A DNA stretch of 64,000 bases, taken from assembly GCA_013398275.1 (NCBI GenBank), contig VZSE01002721.1, positions 1,309,075 through 1,373,074 on the forward strand. Direction: 5' to 3'. The stretch comes from Promerops cafer. Its lineage: Eukaryota > Chordata > Aves > Passeriformes > Nectariniidae. Positions 12,901-26,743 of this stretch are shown here, one piece after another (the stretch's first letter is position 1; each line of letters begins with the position of its first letter). The notes beneath the pieces were generated by a model that searched no databases, was not told where the DNA came from, and worked only from the letters and a program-made list of their open reading frames with translations. Made by a program: the position numbers and the translations under genes.

Positions 12901-15900
12901 GCTTGGAGCTTTTTCAGAACTACCTGTTTTGTGGTCACACTGACAATAGTGCCTGCAAGTAGCTGACTGCCTGCTGTTGCTGAAACTTGTCCCAACAGCA
13001 GCTGCTCACTTTGTGGGGGCTGTGGGGTGACAGCTGCCCACAGCCGTGGCTTTGGGGTGTGAATCCAGCTGTGTGGTGTGATTAAAACGCCTGGGTGTGG
13101 TTGACCTAACAGTCTTTGACAATAACACATTTAGTGACAATAGTAAGATACCTTTCAATACCTTGAAAACTGAGCAGTGGCACTGCAGGATTGTCCCAAC
13201 ACGTAATGTCGGGATGGGACAAACAGCTGCCCCTTGAACTTGTGAGCCTTATTTATAAGAATTTCTCTCCAATTGTTGCTGTAATCTGTGAATTGAAATA
13301 AAGTCGGATCTCCTCCTGAATATTCATGAAATTAGGCAATTCCATGGCCAGCTTCCCAGTCCATAGCTTGGGAGGTTGGTGTTACTGAATTTTCTTTCAG
13401 TTTCTGATTTTTTTGTGTGTATGGTCTGTCAAATCATTTGCCCATGGAGTCAGAAGTTAGAGTGAGCGTCTTTGAGATCAAGATAAATATTTTTGATATT
13501 TAAGGCTTGGTTCTGTGGAAAGTTTAATGGACATTTTATTATGCCCTGGAGTAGTTCCCTGGGCTTCGAATGGGAATTAAAACTAAATGCTGGGAGTGAG
13601 GGTTGTCTTTGCACAGGATTCTGCAGCTCAGCAAAAGATGCTGCTTCTGCTCACCAGCAAAACTGGCAGGGACAGGGTAGATGATTTGCAAGAGTAAAGG
13701 AGGGTAAGGCTTTTTTGTCCATCTTTCTCCAGGACAGAGGAGAAGAAAGTAGCTCCTGTTATATTCTATGTATACTAAAGTCAAGATCAAAGCTTTGATC
13801 TCCAGGTTGATCTCTCAGGTTGGGAAGGGGAAGCAGCTGTTTCCTTCTTCCTCTCACTTTCCTCTTCACTTCCCTGTCCTCCCCCATAGCTGGGAGGATC
13901 TCAGAATGCTGCAGAGATTTGTGCTCAAGACTTGTTTTGTGGTGAGATGGGGATTGTGAGAGTGGTTGGGGGGATATGGCTTCATGTGATTTTTCCTGCA
14001 TTTGCATTAAGTGCAGAGCTGGGGGCAGCATTCCTGAAGCCTGCCCTAGAGAGGCAGGCTGTTGTGGTGTCATCCTTGTGTTGCCCTGGGAAACTGAAAT
14101 TTCATTGACATAAGAAAGTGTCTCTTGACTGTTCCTGTTTAAGAATAGGATAGATAATTTGGTGTTCTGTGGTGAAACCTTGCCACCTTCAAGTGTTTGA
14201 CTACTTTGCAAAATACTTCAAAACTTTTTTTTCCTTTTCTGTCCTCCACTGGCTTGCCTGACAGCAGTGGCAGAATACCTCCTGCTCTTCCTCTAGTTAC
14301 AGCCTGGAACTAGCAGCTGAAACAATTTCTAGAGAATAAAATTGAGGGGTAATAGAGGATAGAGAACAGCATGGCCACGCTTCGTATGTTATCTGTGATG
14401 CCTAACAGCGCTTCTTTAATAGAAGACAATTCTTCTCTGCTGTCCTTGTGTTAGTGGGACACAATCCTACAAGAAAAAAATCGGATAAGTGAATATTAAT
14501 GAAATCTGTCATTAATTGTCACCAGAGCAGACTGAGGAGAACTGGGTTGCATTTTCAGTGGATTTAAACATAACTTTGCTTATGCAATCCTGTTAAACGT
14601 TGTTGAAGTATGTCACTGAGAAAGCTCATTATATTTGCTATATAAAGATTACGACTTTGGGGGAGATTAAAGTTTTAGCAGCGGTTGCCGTCTTTCTTGT
14701 GGTCACAACAGCGACCTGTTACATGTGGAGAGGGGGGGGAAGCTGTGGGTAAGCCAGATTTTCTGTCTGTCTGGAAGCACAACATTTAAAGCTGTTAAGC
14801 CAAACCAGAGGAAACCCTGTGAACTCTTTTTCAGGAAGCAAAATTCTTCAGAAAAGGGCCATGTTCAAACAGTGGGAAACATTCTTTCGTTTTCCTGAGT
14901 ATGTATCTTTTGTATCATACGTGCAGATGAATATGTATGCTTGTGTGTATAAAAAAGAAAATAAAATCTAAGCGAAACATTGGCTTCAGGAAAATCAAAA
15001 TGCTCTGTTCCCCATGAAATAGGAGATTTTTTGATTTTGTTGTGAATAGTGTCAAAAATAAAAGCAGAAAGAGCTGGGTGTATGAGGAGGCAGGGCTGCC
15101 TTGGCCCACAGCTTTGGTGTGCTGGAGTGTGTCTGAGGGGGCTGATGTGCAGACACTGCCCTGCAGGGTATTTTATTCACCCCAGGCAGCGTTTGCTCCA
15201 GCAAGTCATCTGCTAGTCTGAGTTAAAACAATGTCTGCAGATCGATAGCTCTAATTAGACACAAGGCACCTGGTGTATCAGTGATTAAAAATAAGAAACA
15301 TTATGACTAGTTATTGTACAACTTGCTAGAAACCACTGTATAATGATGGTACATTTGCCATCAGATTAGGTCATGAAGCAGCTTTACTGCAGCTTGGAAA
15401 ATTAGGATCAAAAATAGTCCTGTGATTAAAACTTGAGCTTTTGAAAGCTCTTCAGAGAAGAAAGATATGCAAATGCAGATGTATGGGAGAAATTAAACAA
15501 TCTGGATATGCATGATTCTTGAATTTAAAGAGAGTAATTGATGTAACCACTGTGCTACTCATTTCTCACAGTCACCCTGTCTTAATACAATTAAATGAAA
15601 CATCAGAATGATATGGAAATAAGTTGCCTAAAATACAATCCATAATGGCTCAATATATTAACTTAGGAGTCTCTGTGGTCATGCTGCTCTTCTGCATGTA
15701 CCAATGTCAGCCTGCAATAGCAGTTTTCTTGAGTTAGATTTATTAATTTCTCCTGTGTTTTAAAAAAAAAAAACTCCAAACTTTATCACATATTTATCAG
15801 GAGTCAAATAATTTCTCTTTGAAACAACATTTGCTTTCTGATATCATCAGGAGTTGGTCTCCTCCTCCTTTGCCCTTTGCTGCCAGCAGTATGATTCCAT

Positions 15901-18900
15901 CGACCTCAGGGCATCTGCAGGTCCCTTATGTCCTGTCAGGCAATTTTTAAACACTGGGAAAAAAAACTAACGTTTCAACCAATAGAAAAATAATGTTAAG
16001 TTCCAAAGACTGGATGTGATCAATATTAACCTGTTTGGCATCTCTGTCTGTTGAGCTTGAAGGAGTCCAGCCTGTTCCCTGTGACTGTTTTAGGTGCTGC
16101 TCAGTGGCTGAGTGAAGGAGGAAGCATAGTGGCAGCAGAGGAAGGCATGAGAACAGCCAGCAGCTATGGGAGCAGTCTCCCGGGATGCAGGAACAGTTAA
16201 TCACTTCCTGTGATTTGAGGATTGTTTTGTGCTGATCCCATTGAGGACAGGAGATCTTTCCCCCCCTCACAAAACCCAGTAGAAGCTGATCTCTAATCAC
16301 TTGTGTGCTTCCCTTACCTGGCTGACTGCAGGAGACCTTCTGCTGCTGTGATGCAGGGGGTGGTAGATGGCTGAAGCAGTGTGGTGCCTTTTGGTCACAG
16401 CATCAGCTTATTAGTACAAATGAGGCTGTTTGAAACCAATTTAAAGCTGTAGCTTGCAGGAGGTCTTTGCAGGGGTTGATCTTTACTTTGCTTAATCATA
16501 CTTAGATGTCAGGATGTTCTGCAGGTCTCCGAGGGTTAAGTTGTCCATGAAGACAGTTCCTCTGCACATCAAGCCTGCAACTGTGGGCTGTTCTGCATGT
16601 AAGGTATTGGAGTTTGATAAGTCTTGATGGTATTCACTTTTTAAAACCTCATACCCATTTTAGCCAAAATTCAGCACCGTGTTTGTTGACATCTGTTTAA
16701 CTGATGTTTGTTTACACCTGGCCTCAGCCCAGTTTTGTGTACTAAAAGTGATGCTCTCTTGAAGCAGATGTTGCCTGTTGTCTGTGACATGGACTTGATT
16801 TATGCTACTGATTAAGGGCCATGGTCGTGGTGAATCCAATTGCTGCCTGCTCCCTGTGCAGCAGCTCCAGAAGCCTGAACCACCTACAAGTGTGCTCCTG
16901 GGGAGGAGCAAGGAATTACAGGAGAACATAAAATCAACTAATGATACAAACAAGCAGTGTCCAGTAGAATGTACCCCAAGTTCAAGCATGATGTACCCCA
17001 AAGTCAGAGGTCAACGCAAGTCCTGTGCTTATTCAGAAAATTGCCACAGGCTCAGCTGGAAAGGGCAAATGGTCCTGGCAGTGAGCACTCTTCCACTTAG
17101 CTGGGGCAGTCAAATTCCCTTGCCTGTTTATCACTGTTCTCAGTCTGAAAGGCTGATAAAAAATGCTTCCTGATCAGCATGATAAATGGAATTTTGCATG
17201 ATAATTATGTTTACGGCAGGACAGATGTACTAATAACACGTTCCCTAAAGACTTCAAATGAGCTATAAAAGAATCAAATCTCGGCTGAAAATGCTGGCAG
17301 CAGTATTAATTGTGTAAGTTACAGCTGATAATTGTCTTGTTTCATTTGAATGAGACAGTCAGCTATTAATGGCTTGTGCTCTGTAGTACCAAAACAGCAG
17401 ACTGTGCAAGATTTGTCAGTCTGGATAATATAGCTGTATATTAGCAATGTGTCCTAATGGACATACTCTGGTGGCTAGGGAAGGGAAGAAGTGTTACAGT
17501 TAATTTCTTATGCTGTTTCATCTTTTCCATCAAAATACTTGCTTATGCGCCTTCAGGAAGAGAACTGGTTTTTCTTATCTACAAATTGTTTGATGTAAGA
17601 CAATGCCTGCAGTAAAAAAACAAGCTCTCTTTGTGGTTATCGAGAATTGAAATGGAGAATGACTAATTAGCTGTCTTGTTCCACTTACCTCTTCCACAGT
17701 GGTGAAATGAATGAAAGACTTACCCTTTTTTTAATGTGTGAGAGATCCCACAGATCTGTTGTGCAGATCCATTAGAGAGCATCCATAAGTGTGCAGTGGC
17801 ATAGGGATATACATACATATAATAGAGACATGACCTGAAAATCTGTTAGTAGTTATTAGGCCTGATTTTTAAAATAGCAGTAAAATGAATTTCAAATCGG
17901 AAATCATAGTAAGTATTGTATCAGGTTTACAGTTAAGTAAAGATCTTGTAGGTAACTAACCAAATTCAAAACCCCACTGCTGCAAATTGAATTACTTTTT
18001 GTGACATCCTAATTCATTTGCATTCCCAAAGCACATTTCATTTCATCTTGGGTAAGTTGAGCTGCAGATAATATCCCAGAGGAGCACGATTCTCATAGTC
18101 CTAACCTACATCCACACTCGGGCTGATTAATCTGTAAATCCTTCAAAATTTCTCTCCCCTGCTATTACATCAAAGCATGCCTAAGTAAAAAACACGTGAG
18201 CAGAATCCTGAAATGTGTATCCATAGCATGAGAAGGACTCTGTGTGTTTCATTAGGCAATACTTTGGGATTTTTTTTATGGGGAAACAGACAGTTGGCTT
18301 TCTAAAGAGTGTGAGATGTGTTCCTGGGCTAGGAAAAGAGAGCTGATGGTCTGGAAAAACTGCCTGGAGATGCTTTGTAAAAATTGTCCTTGGTTCCTTG
18401 TGACCTTTCATCAACTCTATTCATTGCTAATGAGCTGCAAATTCGTTGCAATTCATTGCAGAGCTTTAAAATTGCCACCGAGTCAGATGACAAAGTGCCT
18501 TGTTTTATGTTACCAAGAAAAGTCCTCTGACTGAGGGAGGACTAGGCAGTAATGCAACTCTGAAAAAAGTCACAGACCCTTTGTCTCTAAAGGCTGCTGG
18601 TGGAAGTGCAGAGATTTTGAGAAGAGAAAGGAAGAGGGAGACCAGAAAAATGAAAAGTCTTACATCCGCATAGGTTCTATCCGTATGCCTGTTCACCCCA
18701 GGGAAATGGTAATGTGATTGATTTGTTCCACATAGATAGGCAGAGCCTTTGAAATCAAAGAGATCCATTTCTGCATTGGCTTAGTGGTTTTTCTTCCTAA
18801 AGCCATTTAAAAAGTGCATGTATATAAAGAAATTAAACACCAAGAAGAAAAAACACATACAAAAAAATGGTCTCCGGCTAAAGAAGAATTAAATATGTTT

Positions 18901-20100
18901 TTGCATCTACAGTCATGGCATTTGCTATCCAAAGGTCTGCCTAAGGTTGTACTTAGCATGGCTACAGTTATAGCCACAAGACTACTCTCCCAGACTCTGG
19001 AAATCACTCAGACTAAGTAATTTCAGACTAGGTCAGTGGACCACACCTCAGCTTTGAAAGAACCAACCACCACATCAGCTCAGGCTCCCATGCCAGGTGT
19101 TTTTCAGGTCTGGTGCTGTGACTTGCTCCTGTGCTTCCCAGATATTTGGAGACAGAGACCTCGGGCAGCCAGCTTTGACTGCTGGGAAGATTTGATAATG
19201 TTGAGTGATGCTTTATGCCCTTCTGAATGCTTTTTTAGTAAAGCTATTGACAAGGGGAGGTCCTTCATCAAACGTGGGGTTATGGAACCCATCCCTGCCT
19301 CTCCTGAGCCTCAGAAGAAGAGGAGGGAGATGCACTATCAAACTGCCTGTCCTGGGACTTTACAGTAATTTTTAGACTTTTTGCCCCTAACTCCTGTGTG
19401 TATGGATGTCTGAAGTAATGTACAGGTTATATACACTCACCGTAGCTTAATGTTTTGTTGTTTGTGACCGGGGGAGCTCAGTAACTCAGGTGCTCCAGAC
19501 TTCCTGTAAGGTCAGGGTGTGACCCCTTTCTCAATTAATCATCTCTGCCAGGAGATGGGTTTGCAACTGCAGTTAATTGTTGGTTATTTTGCTTTAATGA
19601 CTGCTTTATCTATTTATTTGCATATATGCTCTATAGACCAGATCAAGCTGAGGGCTCAATACACATTTGAAGTGGATCACTGCGAACGTGGGGGTTGGTC
19701 AGCCAACCTCTACCCTTCCTCATTGCATTGTGTGAATGCAACATGTCTTTTGAGTGTGCTGGCAAGACACTGAACAAGTTGGGAACCATTACTGAGGTTA
19801 TTTGGTACAGCTATCAGTGGTGCTTTAAGGAGGCTGCCTGCTCTTGCATCTGCCAGAGCTGCTGCCTCTGATCCTTCTGGCACAGCATGAGGAAACCCTG
19901 AAAGACAGGTAAATACAGAAAAAGTGAAATTTGTGTCTTGTGCTGCATTCTAATATCAGTCCCCTAAACTGTTGATGGCCAGCTGTGTCACTATGAGAGG
20001 CTATTTTATCATTCTGATAATATAAAGTATCAGTCGATTCAGTCTAACAGAGTGCTCTGGCAATTTTCCTCACTTTTGATGTGTTAATGAATCTGCTTTT
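10000..20100 (+). other. CABLES1: CABLES1 intron 1, middle third in window; no exon seen
   Basis: No coding segment could be supported. The stretch is AT-rich unique sequence. A 9-bp inverted repeat (12971-12979 with 12993-13001) and short homopolymers are present. The section around 15236-15560 has a compositionally even, motif-dense look, with CTAATTAG at 15251-15258 and CACCTG at 15267-15272. It is noted separately as a possible conserved non-coding element. The 110-codon frame at 19036-19368 shows no known domain, and I regard it as chance. Confidence 0.8.
15236..15560. promoter_or_regulatory. Candidate conserved non-coding element in intron 1
   Basis: The stretch contains the homeodomain palindrome CTAATTAG (15251-15258) next to an E-box CACCTG (15267-15272) and further ATTA cores downstream, without repeats. 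The appearance resembles vertebrate conserved non-coding elements. This is pattern judgement only. Confidence 0.22.
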
Positions 20101-20235
20101 AGAATAAAATAGAATAAATTATTGGCATTGGAAGGGACCTGCAAGGATCATGTAGTCCAAATGCCTGACCACTTCAGAGCTGACCAAAAGTTAAAGCGTG
20201 TTGTTAACGGCATTGTCCAAATTTCTTGAAGATTT
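20101..20235 (-). mobile_element. CR1 LINE 3'-end fragment, degraded
   Basis: The stretch contains TTGGAAGGGACCTGCAAGGA, then GATCATGTAGTCCAAATGCC, and soon after CTGACCAAAAGTTAAAGCGT and GGCATTGTCCAAAT. These are characteristic of the reverse complement of avian CR1 3' ends. The plus-strand start (AATAAAATAGAATAAATT) fits the reverse complement of the ATTCTATG-like terminal repeat, placing the element on the minus strand with its 3' end near 20101. The upstream limit is unclear because similarity fades after about 20235. Assignment is from memory of the consensus. Confidence 0.72.
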
Positions 20236-20717
20236 TTGGAGGTTTTCTCCCCCCAAAAACTGATTGAAAACTGATATCTCATTGCTGAGTGTTTCCTAGC
20301 CAGCCAGCTTGTTGGCACCCACAAAAATTCAGTTCTCCAATAATTACATAATTTACAAAGCAGGAGATTGCTCAGGTTACATTTTATAACCCAGCACTGT
20401 GACAGTATGTGGGGAATATAAGAAAATAAAAGGCCATAAATTTGGGAACCTTTCAAGTCTGCATATCCAGCTGTTTGTGAGGTGGCAGAGCAGCATGTGC
20501 TCCCTAAGTGAGTGGGGATGGTGCCCTGGAAAGAGGCTGTTTTCAGCGGAGAGTTAGGGAGGTGCTTTCTGGCCTCTGGCCTCTGCCAGCTGCTATGTGT
20601 GCTCTTGGGGGCGTATTGATCCCGGGAAAGGCAGTTCCCCAGCCTGCCAAGTCAATGAAATGTTCATTAGGGTGACGGCTGGGTACTCTGCTGTGAAAAC
20701 AGGTGGGGAGGTTTCTT

Positions 20718-20741
20718 GGCCAGCTTCTCGGCCAGCTTCTC
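20718..20741 (+). repeat. 12-bp tandem duplication
   Basis: GGCCAGCTTCTC is repeated twice head to tail with no mismatch. Confidence 0.92.
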
Positions 20742-21257
20742 TAAATATTGGACACGACTGTACCCATGGTACCTTAAAAGAGAGCAATGATCCAGCTACA
20801 CAGCCAAACGTTACCAGTGTAATGAGAATTCCTGCAATACTTCCTTACTGGAAGCAGGGGGAAGAGAGGGTTCCTTGTGGAGATCCAGTCTCTTAAATTT
20901 CACCTTTTAAACCACGATTAGTCTTTGTGCACCTATGATAGGCTGAACCATGGTGTTCAGTCTGTAGCTGGTCTTCCACCTTGAAGAACTAAATGTTCAC
21001 AATGGACTAAACTGGTTTTTGAAAACATTTAAATTTTTATTAGCGTTCTGTACCAGGAGAGAGTAACTTCAGACTGGTAATGAGCCAACTGTTGTAAGCC
21101 ATGCTGAGCAAAGGACCTCAACAGAGAGAGAAGAAAATTATCTAACTCTCTGCTACCAGCAGAAACCCAGTGGCCAAGTAACAGGAAGATGCTGTGCCCA
21201 GTCATGGTGGCAGGGATGGGGGAAAGAGGAGGATGTTTGCTTTTCCCAGAGTGAAAA

Positions 21258-21298
21258 ATGCTGAGTGGCTCCAGTGGCGCTATGCTGAGTGGCTCCAG
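21258..21298 (+). repeat. Short tandem duplication, 24-bp period
   Basis: ATGCTGAGTGGCTCCAG occurs at 21258-21274 and again, identical, at 21282-21298. The 7 bases between (TGGCGCT) complete a 24-bp unit. Confidence 0.92.
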
Positions 21299-23117
21299 GA
21301 TCTGCCTCTAGTGAGACAAGCAGGGAAGAACCAAGCTCTCCCCCTGTAAGACTCAGGTGCACAAGCTCATTGGTACATTGAAGCAGTTTTCCTGGACAGT
21401 AAGGATTTGCCTTTACCCTAATAATGGATCTTGTGGTACTGTTTTTGGAATGTGTCTCCTGTGTTGCAAATATGTTTCTTAGTAAAGCATAAGCAAATGC
21501 AATATTTTAAGTAAATACATATTTTTGTTCTCAAAGGCCTTTGGAATTGAAACTGACTGTACATGAACTAACAAGCAACAAGGTATTAATTCCTGTAGAT
21601 GTAATAATATTTAAAATTATGGCACTGGACTGTGTCACCTTATCACACATATCAAAAAGTTAAGATGTCTAAGCTGTCCAATATGATAGCTGATCTCTGA
21701 ACAATATGCCTAGGCTTGGTCTTCAGCAATGAATGGCCAGGGAAAGCAGGGCATTGACTCTTTGGTGTGTAATGAGATGCTGGGAAAAGTGCCTGATCCC
21801 AAGGGTATGTGTAGCAAGTGTGGCCAGAACTGAACGCAAAGTACGCACCAGTAAACGCTCAGATTGGCACCACCTGTGCCAGCATTTCTATCTCGTGCCC
21901 GAAATGCCTCATGCTAATAAGCTTTCTCCTATTCATTTGTTCTTTGTGCCCTGCTCACACAGGGGGCTTTTCTTCCTCTGTCAAGAGCTCTATCCAGACC
22001 GTTCACAGTGTCTAGGATATATATTTTTAGCAGTGCAGTTAATTGTATGTTCAGATCTCTTCTAAGTCTAAGAATATTAAGATGTGAGATTGCGGAATAT
22101 GTTCTCCCAGATAGCACGTGTGTGTCTGGAAGCAAGGCAGGGACATGAGATTGGGCTGTAGGTAACTAAAAAACACTGCAAATGAAAGAGGAAAAGGCTG
22201 GAGCTTTAATTGCATGGTTATGTATGCAGGCTAGAATTAGGGTCTTTTTTTCAGATGACTTAGTAGTGCATGTCTGTGTTTCCATGTGTTCTGGTATCTA
22301 CTGCATATAGCCTTGACTTGCAAGCAAGTTTCTCAGTTAATTACAGGACTTTGGGTGTTGTGGAATGCAACATTTTGTGATTTGATACTTTAGAGACTTG
22401 CATACACTGTGGAAGTGTGTGGTTTTCTCAAACACTTGGTTTAAATGTTGATGTTTCTTTTCCTTGGGATGTGATGTTTAAGGGGAAGCACTGCTTTTGA
22501 GCAGAACTAAATATTCATTGTTTTGCAATGCACAGAGTTTTGTCAGTGAAAATGATACATGAAGAATCTGTTAGATTCATGTTAATCCAATGAAGGCTGT
22601 TAGGGTGTGGGTTTTACTGCAACAAAAGGATATAAAGATGGACAGTTTGCGTGTTCTTTACAGTGCTATTGTATCTGCTTTGGCAAGCACCCTTGTTTTC
22701 ACGAGGTCAGATGATTAATCTTGTTCTTTGCTTCTTTCCTAGTTTTGAATATCTCTAATTAAGCTGATGTCCATTGATGTCTTACCGTGATAATGTGTGT
22801 TAGGTTATGAGGTAATGGTTGTTCTGAAAAATATAGCTATGGCAGTGTTGGGGCATGCTCAGAATAAATCACTCCACAGAAGCCTTCTGAAAGCTATCAA
22901 ACTGCTGCAGAGTCAGTAAAGTGAAGACAGTGAATCTGTGAATCGTTGGTTAAAGGTAACAGGATGTAGATTTTTGGCACTTTGGCATCTGTGAGAGCTC
23001 TGCTGTCTGTAAATGAGTCTTACTGAATTGTGGCTGTAGCTCCTCATTAAGGCTTGGGCAGAGCCAGCAGTATGAGGACTGGGTGCAGGGGCAGCTGCCT
23101 GCAGAGGGGAGATATAG

Positions 23118-23215
23118 CATCATTGAATCATGGAATAATTTAATTGACCTTTAAGTTCATTGTGTACAGCCATTAACAAGCACTTCCAAATCTACCACTA
23201 AACCATGATGGTAGG
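23118..23215 (-). mobile_element. CR1 LINE 3'-end fragment, old copy
   Basis: CATTGAATCATGGAATAATT resembles the reversed CR1 tail. It is followed by GACCTTTAAGTTCAT and then by CCATTAACAAGCAC...TCTACCACTAAACCATG, recalling a common CR1 subfamily (CCATTAACCCAGCACT...CCACCACTAAACCATG). It is more diverged than the copy near 20.1 kb and may extend to about 23240. Confidence 0.6.
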
Positions 23216-25119
23216 TTTCAAACAAGATACATCTTTGGAGAATTGGGAATCCTACTGAGGAAGCTGAAAATTAAATGTTCCCCAGAGATGACAACATGTG
23301 GTGATTGCTCTTCTGTTCTCCCTAGACTAAACGCTGGGGTTTTTTTTCCTTCAGTAGAGATTTCTTGAAATCGTGTCTTCTAGAAAGACTAGTAGTATGT
23401 CAAGTTGCATTGTGCATGATGCTAAAAAAGTCCAAAAGTCAAAAAATCCTGTTCTACCTTCTGTTTTTCTGCAGAGTTGCATGTACACATTCACACTATA
23501 CAAATGCTTTGTCAGTGAGCACTTGCTACTCAGCACTTGTCGTTAAAGTTCTTATCTCTTTGGAGTGCTGATAATCTTGATTCTGTATTTGATATAACCA
23601 GACCCAGATGATCCTCTGGGGCATTGGGACAGGGCTGTGCTAGAATTTTATGTGCTATTTGAAGGATCACATGTGTAAAGCTACATAATAACCCGTGAAC
23701 AGAGCATTGTGTTGCAGTGTGAAAGGTCGGTGGGATACTTCAGTGTTGTCATGTTTATTTTCTTCATTGTTTCTTAACTTCTTTTCTCATTCTTACTTAA
23801 TTCTTACTTACATCGTACCTCTGGGATGGCAGTGTAAGTGTTTTTCATGTTGAGATGTTACATGCAGACAGGTCAGGAGGCAGCAGTTCAAGTGCTGTGT
23901 ATTTCAGAGCTTCTGCCTTGGATATTGTGGGAGGCTGAGGCTCGGAGAAGAAGTTGGATGACAATAAAGGTGAAATACTGAGTGCAGGGGGTACCCCTGG
24001 TTTAGGAGGAGTGTGTAGCATGGAGCCATGTTCATGCCATAGCTCTCCTGTCATCTCTTTGTTTCTGTCCATCTTCCTGCTTATGCCCAAAAGGTTGATG
24101 GAGACTGTGGAGACATTTGGCATGGCATTATTCTCCTAGTTATCACTAGATTTGAAGGTCTGAATCCTTGCAGTGCATATCCCAAGAAAGCAGATTGTTG
24201 AGAGTCCTGCTAGCTCAGAATCTCTGCTTCAAAGGCTTTCTTCACAGCCCACTGCAGAAAGCTGTGATCTTAGACTGTGCTGGCATCCTGCCTGCACATA
24301 GGTGACAGCTAAATGGAGGGCTCTCAGTATGTTCTCTGTGTGTTTGGGTTGGGCTGCTGAATTAACAAAATAACCCATTTTCAGCATGTGCCAGATGCTT
24401 CTAACTCCCATTGTGGGCAGCCTTGACAATACACTGTGCAGTGTGGAAGTCCTAAATAGAGTTTGATGTTCTTTGCAGATAATGGCTCTGCTGCGTAATT
24501 ATGATAGCACACAATTAAAAATGGCTTTATATCGCTTTGGGTAGCTCCTGGAAATTCTATTTCCCTTAATAATTTTCAATAGTCTCAGGGTTTGTTTTTC
24601 CTGTGTTTGTCTTCCTGTAATATTGGCAAAAGATAGGAAGAAAGTGAGCTGGGACATAAGAATCCCAGTAAAAACTTCAGAGGGAGGGTGAGAGGTGACT
24701 CATTAGCGGGTCTTTCATCTGGGTTCACGCTGGGGCATGAAGTCAGGGGTCAGGAAGTGAATGGGGATTCGTTCACAGCTGATGTCTTGTATAATATTTC
24801 AGAAGAGTGTATTAATTGTCGCAGCCTAGCCTGGGAGTTTGGGCAGAGGCGTTCAGCCAGCAGCCTGAGGAGGAGTTGGAGAGAAATGGCATTTAAGTTT
24901 CCCTGGAGTGACAAAGGGGCTGGAGCTGCTGGGGACAGGGCATGGCCTGAGTCTGGCAGCTCTGCTTATACCTACGCCCGTGGCCCCGGAGTGGGGAGAG
25001 AGCCAGCAGCTGCACTTCTGTTCATACCCAAATCCAACTCCAAAGGAGTTAGGGAAGAGAATGGCAAATGATAACTTACTCAAAACCCGGAGTAGCCTAC
25101 AAGATATGTTTGTAGCCAT

Positions 25120-25170
25120 AATATTGTAATATATAATATACATATATATGCATATATTTATTTATTTACT
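25120..25170. repeat. AT-rich alternating tract
   Basis: TAATATATAATATACATATATATGC-like alternating AT, written here only in part, is followed by TTTATTTATTTA. It is low-complexity sequence in intron 1. Confidence 0.85.
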
Positions 25171-26208
25171 TTTAGTGAGTTTTTTTTTTCATTTTACTAC
25201 AGATCTCACTGAATATTCTCCTTTTTTTCCTTTTACTGTTCAAGCCATTTTGGTGCTGGAAGGAACAATATGAAGCCCAAATGAAAAAAAACAGCCCTAG
25301 TGTTGCTGTTCCCATAGAGTATCAAGGTGGTGCTCTGCCTGGATTGACCTATGGGAACTGCAAGTCCAGAGTATGTTTTGGTAGTTCCTCAGGGGGTGCT
25401 TGCAAAGGACAGGTTGGCTTTTGAGCAAAACCTCTTTGTCTGGAGCTGGCACCTTTCAGAGGGTGGATGGATGCAGAGGGAGACCCTTCACTTACACCTC
25501 TAGGGAGGCCCTGAGGTATCCTTACAGGTATCCTGATCTCATTCCCGATCACTGTAAGTTTTATGGTTACTTTCTTTCCACTGCCCTTCTGCGCCTATCC
25601 AGTGTAGGGTTTTTCTGTGTAGGATACATCTTTTGTGATGAAGGCACAGTGGAAATAAAGAATCCAACATTTTCAGAGTGTCAAGCAGTCCTGTGCTTTT
25701 CTGATGCGTCCAAGCCACATTAGTATAAACAGCTGTGATCAGAAGGTAATAGCCCAGAGGTTTCTGCCCCATGATTCTTGCCCATTTTGTCTGGCCATCT
25801 GAAGGGAGGAGTGGATATGGGAACAGCCAACAGTCTTCAGCTCTGGAAATGCCTCTGTCCTCCCAAGTTCTCCCATCAGTGTTAATGCAGCCAGCAGGCA
25901 TTCAGATGATTGGCATTGGTGTGTCCCATGTCACTGCATCTCTGAAGGGAGGCAATTCTTCCAGACAAAGTGAAGAAGCTTGTCCTGAAGGGGTGTTTTT
26001 TTGTCCTGGGAGCCAGCAGCACCCACACTGCTGGCTTCAGCTGTTACAGGTTTGTAATTTTAACAGAAGCAGGGGAAAAATGACACCCCCAACTTTCACA
26101 GAAATTAGTTGTATTTAAAATGCGGCTTTTTCTATGTGATTTTGTAGCTGTGCTAGAAAGTTATTACACGTGGATTTATTTTTCCTTATCTCCTGGATTA
26201 TCATTGGT

Positions 26209-26236
26209 TTCCTTCCTTCCTTCCTTCCTTCCTTCC
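26209..26236 (+). repeat. (TTCC)7 microsatellite
   Basis: Seven uninterrupted TTCC units lie in intron 1, directly followed by TGGATTAATTTATCCAG. Confidence 0.97.
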
Positions 26237-26703
26237 TGGATTAATTTATCCAGTGTTCTGATTGCAGCTCCTTCTTTTTTTTATCACCTCCTGTCTGTGT
26301 GGCTTAAGATTTTGTATGTTTAACATAACTGAGCTGAGTATTTTGCAGCAGCTGAGAGCAAAGATAATATTCCACTGATTGATGGGGTGGTTACGGTGAA
26401 TATATTTGCAGTCTACTTGCTTTGGCTATTTGCTGTTTTGGTTACAGACCTGCCTTATTTAATTTTTCCTTGTATTTAGGTTTTTTTTTTTTTTGCCCTT
26501 GTATTTTATTTCATTTTTGCAACTGAGCCATGTATTAATCTGACTTTGGAGAGGGGAAACGAAGAAAACATTTTAGCTTTTAAGAAACTTCCACAGAGAT
26601 TCAGACAGCTGGTCAAAGATAAATCCAGTATGTAAGCAGGGTCATGAGTGTCTTAGAAAACAGCCATTTAAAATACCATGGCATCAAATGTCCCTTTAGT
26701 TTC

Positions 26704-26743
26704 TTTCTATGGTCTGCACTTGATTTCTATGGTCTGAATTTGA
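26704..26743 (+). repeat. 20-bp tandem duplication with two mismatches
   Basis: TTTCTATGGTCTGCACTTGA is followed immediately by TTTCTATGGTCTGAATTTGA, which differs at two positions. Confidence 0.92.

Noticed and set aside
19036..19368. 110-codon plus-strand open frame in intron 1
   Set aside because: It shows no recognisable domain, no splice or promoter context and unremarkable composition, so a chance open frame is likely.
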